Assembly (NCBI GenBank): GCA_905160935.1
Contig: CAJHZI010000552.1
Location: 219,501 to 283,500, forward strand
Source of the DNA: Enchytraeus crypticus
Lineage: Eukaryota > Annelida > Clitellata > Enchytraeida > Enchytraeidae
Direction: 5' to 3'
DNA length: 64,000 nt
The notes beneath the pieces are model-generated. The model made no database searches. It saw nothing but the letters and a program-made list of their open reading frames with translations, and had not been told where the DNA came from. The position numbers were made by a program, and so were the translations under genes. Shown piece by piece: positions 62,601-64,000 of the stretch (positions are counted from its first letter, which is position 1; every line of letters begins with the position of its first letter).

Positions 62601-63810
62601 TCGATGAACTCCCAGCATCGTCTGATCTCTCAAAGTCGCCGCCGAACGTTCTGGTTTCTCCTGAAGGCACGCCGCTACCTGCCGTCTTCCCGCTACCTAG
62701 AACATTCTTCCAGAGATCTGCCGAATCATCATGGACATCTCGTAGTTTGGCACCAGCCGTTCGCTGAGTCTCGCTGCCTCGGTTAATTCTAGCGAAATCA
62801 CTTCCTTCGTCACCGTCAGACCTCAAGCTATCCATCCAATGACGTGCAGCGGAATCATGCGGATAACTGTCTTCATCGCCGTGAGAATAAACCGCTGAAT
62901 TATCGTAAGAATAGGCGGCAGCCTCGCGACCGACTCTCTGCCTCATGCTGGAATGTGCCATAGAGTCGTCTGAGGTTCTAGCCGCTAGGGCTTCACGGTC
63001 CTCACGGGAGATCAGTGGCCTCACACCAGACTGTCTCTCCGATCTCTCGTAATTCTGCCCAGTAGCCTTGCGGTCAGCACTGGATGACAACAACGCTGCT
63101 CCGCTATCACCTCTACTGTTGTACGACAGAGGTAACGTTATGTCGCCCTCCTCGTTTGTGCTCTGATAATCTTGCCGAGATAATATCGGCTCGGCACCCG
63201 ATCTTCTCGAGCCGCCTTGATAGCTCAAGCGAGACAACAGCGGCACGGCACCGCCACCACCGGTACCACTTTGTGATCTCGTGCTTTCCTTTCTCGTAGT
63301 GTATTCACCATAACGATCTGCCTCCGATGAAAATTTTCCAGGACTTGAAAACCTCAAATTCTTCCTTCTATCATCGTCTGTGCTTGCGCCGGCCGACCCC
63401 ACTTGTCTACCACGGGCTGAGAATGAAGATATTCGCTCGACTGAACTATAATCGTCCCCGCGATTCGGCGATTCCATCATTTCATCAACAGCCGAAGACC
63501 AGCTTCTCTCATTGGCTCGGACACGCTGCGTCTCAGCGTTGCTATTGGACGAGCTCGGACCCGACGCTTCGATCAGCTGACTGTTCAGCCAATCTGAGTT
63601 AGTGAAGAGTTCGTGGAGCGACGGGCGAGAGCTATCAGCTGATTTGTCTCGTGCAGCAGGGCGAGCCTCGATGCGTTGTCGCAGCATAGCGTCGCTGCCC
63701 TGCGGTCGTTCAGAATGCTTGTCGGTGGAGCCAACGCTGGCTGCAAGTCTGTCTGCGTGGTCGTTAATACGCTTCTGATGCAGCAACCCCCCGCAGTGAA
63801 TGAGAAGAGC
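46969..63810 (-). CDS. Large Ser/Arg/Gly-rich protein of unknown family, 5' end outside the window
   Basis: Seven exons (62024-63810, 59146-61206, 53481-53643, 49711-50650, 48766-48929, 48138-48224, 46969-47643) join in phase through six GT-AG introns. They give 1958 codons before a TAG. Most of it is low-complexity and predicted disordered. Ordered-looking segments are ALLIHCGGLLHQKRINDHAD (start), LKDRIMELLIHLDAR (about 582-596), YSYDPLRRLTEYLDLPTMRK (from 1340) and DEEDVITMFSAALGQLLSTL then STVQAISAITRVRNKTLIIE (1706-1770). The C-terminus is Gly/Arg-rich. I do not recognise the family. Composition suggests a nuclear, RNA- or chromatin-associated scaffold, but that is inference. Confidence 0.85.
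48138..48224 (-). CDS. Unknown gene, exon f
   Basis: 29 codons (phase 0 to 0). The acceptor GATTGATGATAG follows GATT repeats. The donor is AAC|GTTAGT. It encodes LAGMDEEDVITMFSAALGQL, an acidic amphipathic helix. Confidence 0.78.
48225..48270. repeat. GATT/AATC tetranucleotide array at the exon f acceptor
   Basis: AATCAATCAATTAATCAATC on the + strand, i.e. TTGAT repeats on the sense strand just before the AG. The introns around it (47644-48137, 48271-48490) hold nothing else recognisable apart from a (GA)n run at 48000-48128. Confidence 0.9.
48494..48726 (+). mobile_element. SINE-B copy, near full length
   Basis: TGTCTCAATGGCGCAATGGT, B box GGGTTCGAATCCCAGC, tail ATCAACGTAGTGGATCATTT. Confidence 0.87.
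48766..48929 (-). CDS. Unknown gene, exon e
   Basis: 54 codons (phase 1 to 0), with acceptor TTGTTGTTCAG and donor CTG|GTTAGT. It encodes DESKDAWKNGNVVPLTIRSS and PVPTKVAKIESSKDSKSL. Confidence 0.75.
49082..49149 (+). mobile_element. CR1-like LINE 3' end with (ATT)n tail
   Basis: ACGTCCCTGACGTTTCCTCG, AACGGACGTTAAACCTTTAT, then TTATTATT. Confidence 0.65.
49245..49380 (-). mobile_element. SINE-A copy
   Basis: AAAGCTGGTAAAGTTAATGT, AAGATTTGAACACCGTACAT, CGCTACTGGCTCCAGCC. Confidence 0.85.
49711..50650 (-). CDS. Unknown gene, exon d
   Basis: 313 codons (phase 0 to 1), with acceptor TTTTTGTTTTGCAG. It opens with the ordered segment SYDPLRRLTEYLDLPTMRKL and AVPTGLLQEAVLYIQNLDD, then Lys/Ser/Pro-rich sequence with repeated PGSK/KPGDKS motifs. 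Confidence 0.85.
50715..51092 (+). pseudogene. CR1-like LINE 3' end, degenerate
   Basis: Broken frames give a PRIWNSLP-like AAPRIWNSL and a downstream LKTYLFP-like segment. The copy then ends GGACGCCCCTGACATCATCC and TTAAACCTTTATTTATT, the same terminus as the short tails elsewhere. It lies in the intron between exons c and d. Confidence 0.62.
51345..51560. repeat. About 68-bp tandem repeat, three copies
   Basis: TGTGAATGATCATTCACTAT-like and GTGTTTAATCTCGTAATGTC-like units. The rest of the intron, 51561-53480, has no recognisable feature. Confidence 0.82.
53481..53643 (-). CDS. Unknown gene, exon c
   Basis: 54 codons (phase 2 to 0), with donor AAG|GTATTC. It encodes ASMYRGKPLMDFTSYLEPES and RASTKVLLKSPSASAVSK. 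The acceptor is a TAGTAG tandem, so one Ser could be alternatively included. Confidence 0.78.
53905..54835 (+). pseudogene. RTE-like LINE 3' third, degenerate
   Basis: MAPLLFNIYTEEMMLEEWIK and a following TITDDQGVIAS correspond to the palm of the reverse transcriptase, where the catalytic YADD has become TDD. Further frames give LGHTI-like and RNWMGHVQRGNGLLKEVIEG sequences, then a GTGTACTACAAGAGAG end. Many stops. Confidence 0.75.
54836..58531. other. Intron sequence without recognised genes
   Basis: AT-rich intron between exons c and b of the right-hand gene. 54970-55030 has a short RTE family 2 tail. 56497-56605 has three copies of a roughly 57-bp unit containing GAGCTGTAGCCTATTAACAT. No coding frame is convincing. 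Confidence 0.6.
58532..58660 (+). mobile_element. SINE-A copy
   Basis: CTGGCTAGACTCAGTGGCGA, GGCCGCGGATCAGTTTGTGC, tail TAACCTTAGCTTTA. Confidence 0.84.
58800..59145. repeat. About 61-bp minisatellite derived from the exon b end
   Basis: Five units with CGTTTAAAAAATACTATAAT and CGGTGTACCGCTCTTTCCAT. On the sense strand the units resemble the sequence just beyond the exon b donor, whose translation reads LEYFLTNRVEADE. Confidence 0.85.
59146..61206 (-). CDS. Unknown gene, exon b
   Basis: 686 full codons (phase 2 to 2). The acceptor is AATTGATTGTAG. The donor is GG|GTATGT after SSEFTIG, chosen because it gives the phase needed by exon c; the frame itself runs on to 59070. It has about eight octapeptide repeats of the type ETKPSYLEAKPSYQEAK (60440-60610). 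A GLAGTGSAGSGLAGSGLAG repeat and several PLLG/SLLG motifs follow. EECEVIDLTEDDS resembles a SUMO-interacting motif. Confidence 0.83.
61207..61882. other. Intron between exons a and b
   Basis: 61207-61330 is rich in AATC/GATT repeats, including two similar copies of CAATCAAACATCTG. The remainder is AT-rich with no recognised element. Confidence 0.6.
61883..61989 (+). mobile_element. SINE-A copy with internal deletion
   Basis: GGCTAGAGCCAATGGCGAAG and GGGTGCAAATCCTGGGCTCG are present. The block with the TCGAGTGAGGAAACTGACG motif is missing before TTCACCTTAGCTTTACCAG. Confidence 0.8.
62024..63810 (-). CDS. Unknown gene, exon a
   Basis: 595 codons plus 2 nt (phase 0 to 2), with acceptor GAATGATTCAG after GATT repeats. 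It is rich in Ser, Arg, Asp and Gly (SSADRKATGQNYERSERQSG and similar). It contains degenerate repeats VARDDEGVARG, VARDDGGVARG and GVGRDESEGV. It ends with the amphipathic KDRIMELLIHLDAR. Confidence 0.85.
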
Positions 63811-64000
63811 CTGAATCATTCAATCAATCAATTAAATATCTGCCGAAAGATTGATGAAATGTTTCATACAGATTGCAAAGACAATCAAATGGCTTCATAA
63901 ATATTGTAATAAATTAACAATCATTCTCAGTAGGTCCTTCAATGCTAAATTAACCAAAGAATTAGAGAAAAATCAGAATGACTTAACCAATAAAACACTA

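Overview
This is a eukaryotic nuclear window from an invertebrate animal, probably marine; the species cannot be told from the sequence. The signs are spliced genes with GT-AG introns, AT-rich non-coding DNA, many micro- and minisatellites, tRNA-derived SINEs, RTE-like and CR1-like LINE tails, a hAT transposon and an intron-containing tRNA gene. Most open frames longer than 60 codons are translations of tandem repeats or retroelement debris. The real genes were found by joining exons with matching intron phases.

Left third (about 1.06-20.55 kb, minus strand): a gp130 (IL6ST/LIFR)-like class I cytokine receptor in at least 13 exons. It has a signal peptide, an Ig-like D1, a cytokine-binding module D2-D3 carrying the WSEWS motif, three further fibronectin III domains D4-D6, one transmembrane helix and the start of a cytoplasmic tail that runs off the left edge. 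All 12 introns join in phase. The introns are filled with minisatellites, many of which begin exactly at a splice site and repeat the junction sequence.

Middle (20.6-46.9 kb): mostly intergenic. It holds a 1.7-kb hAT element with an exact 8-bp target-site duplication, many SINE and LINE fragments, long AT, GT and CA repeats, a two-exon MEIG1 gene on the plus strand (37.56-38.73 kb), and a tRNA-Lys(TTT) gene with a 22-nt intron (43.1 kb).

Right third (46.97-63.81 kb and beyond, minus strand): the last seven exons (1958 codons, stop included in the last exon) of a large, mostly disordered Ser/Arg/Asp/Gly-rich protein with short helical segments and a C-terminal RGG-type tail. I do not recognise its family. 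All six internal junctions are in phase, and its 5' end lies outside the window.

The three protein genes show no evident functional link. The strongest unexplained pattern is at the splice sites: tandem TTGA repeats (arrays of the branch-point-like pentamer TTGAT), or minisatellites that copy the splice junction, lie directly against a large share of the 3' splice sites in all three genes.
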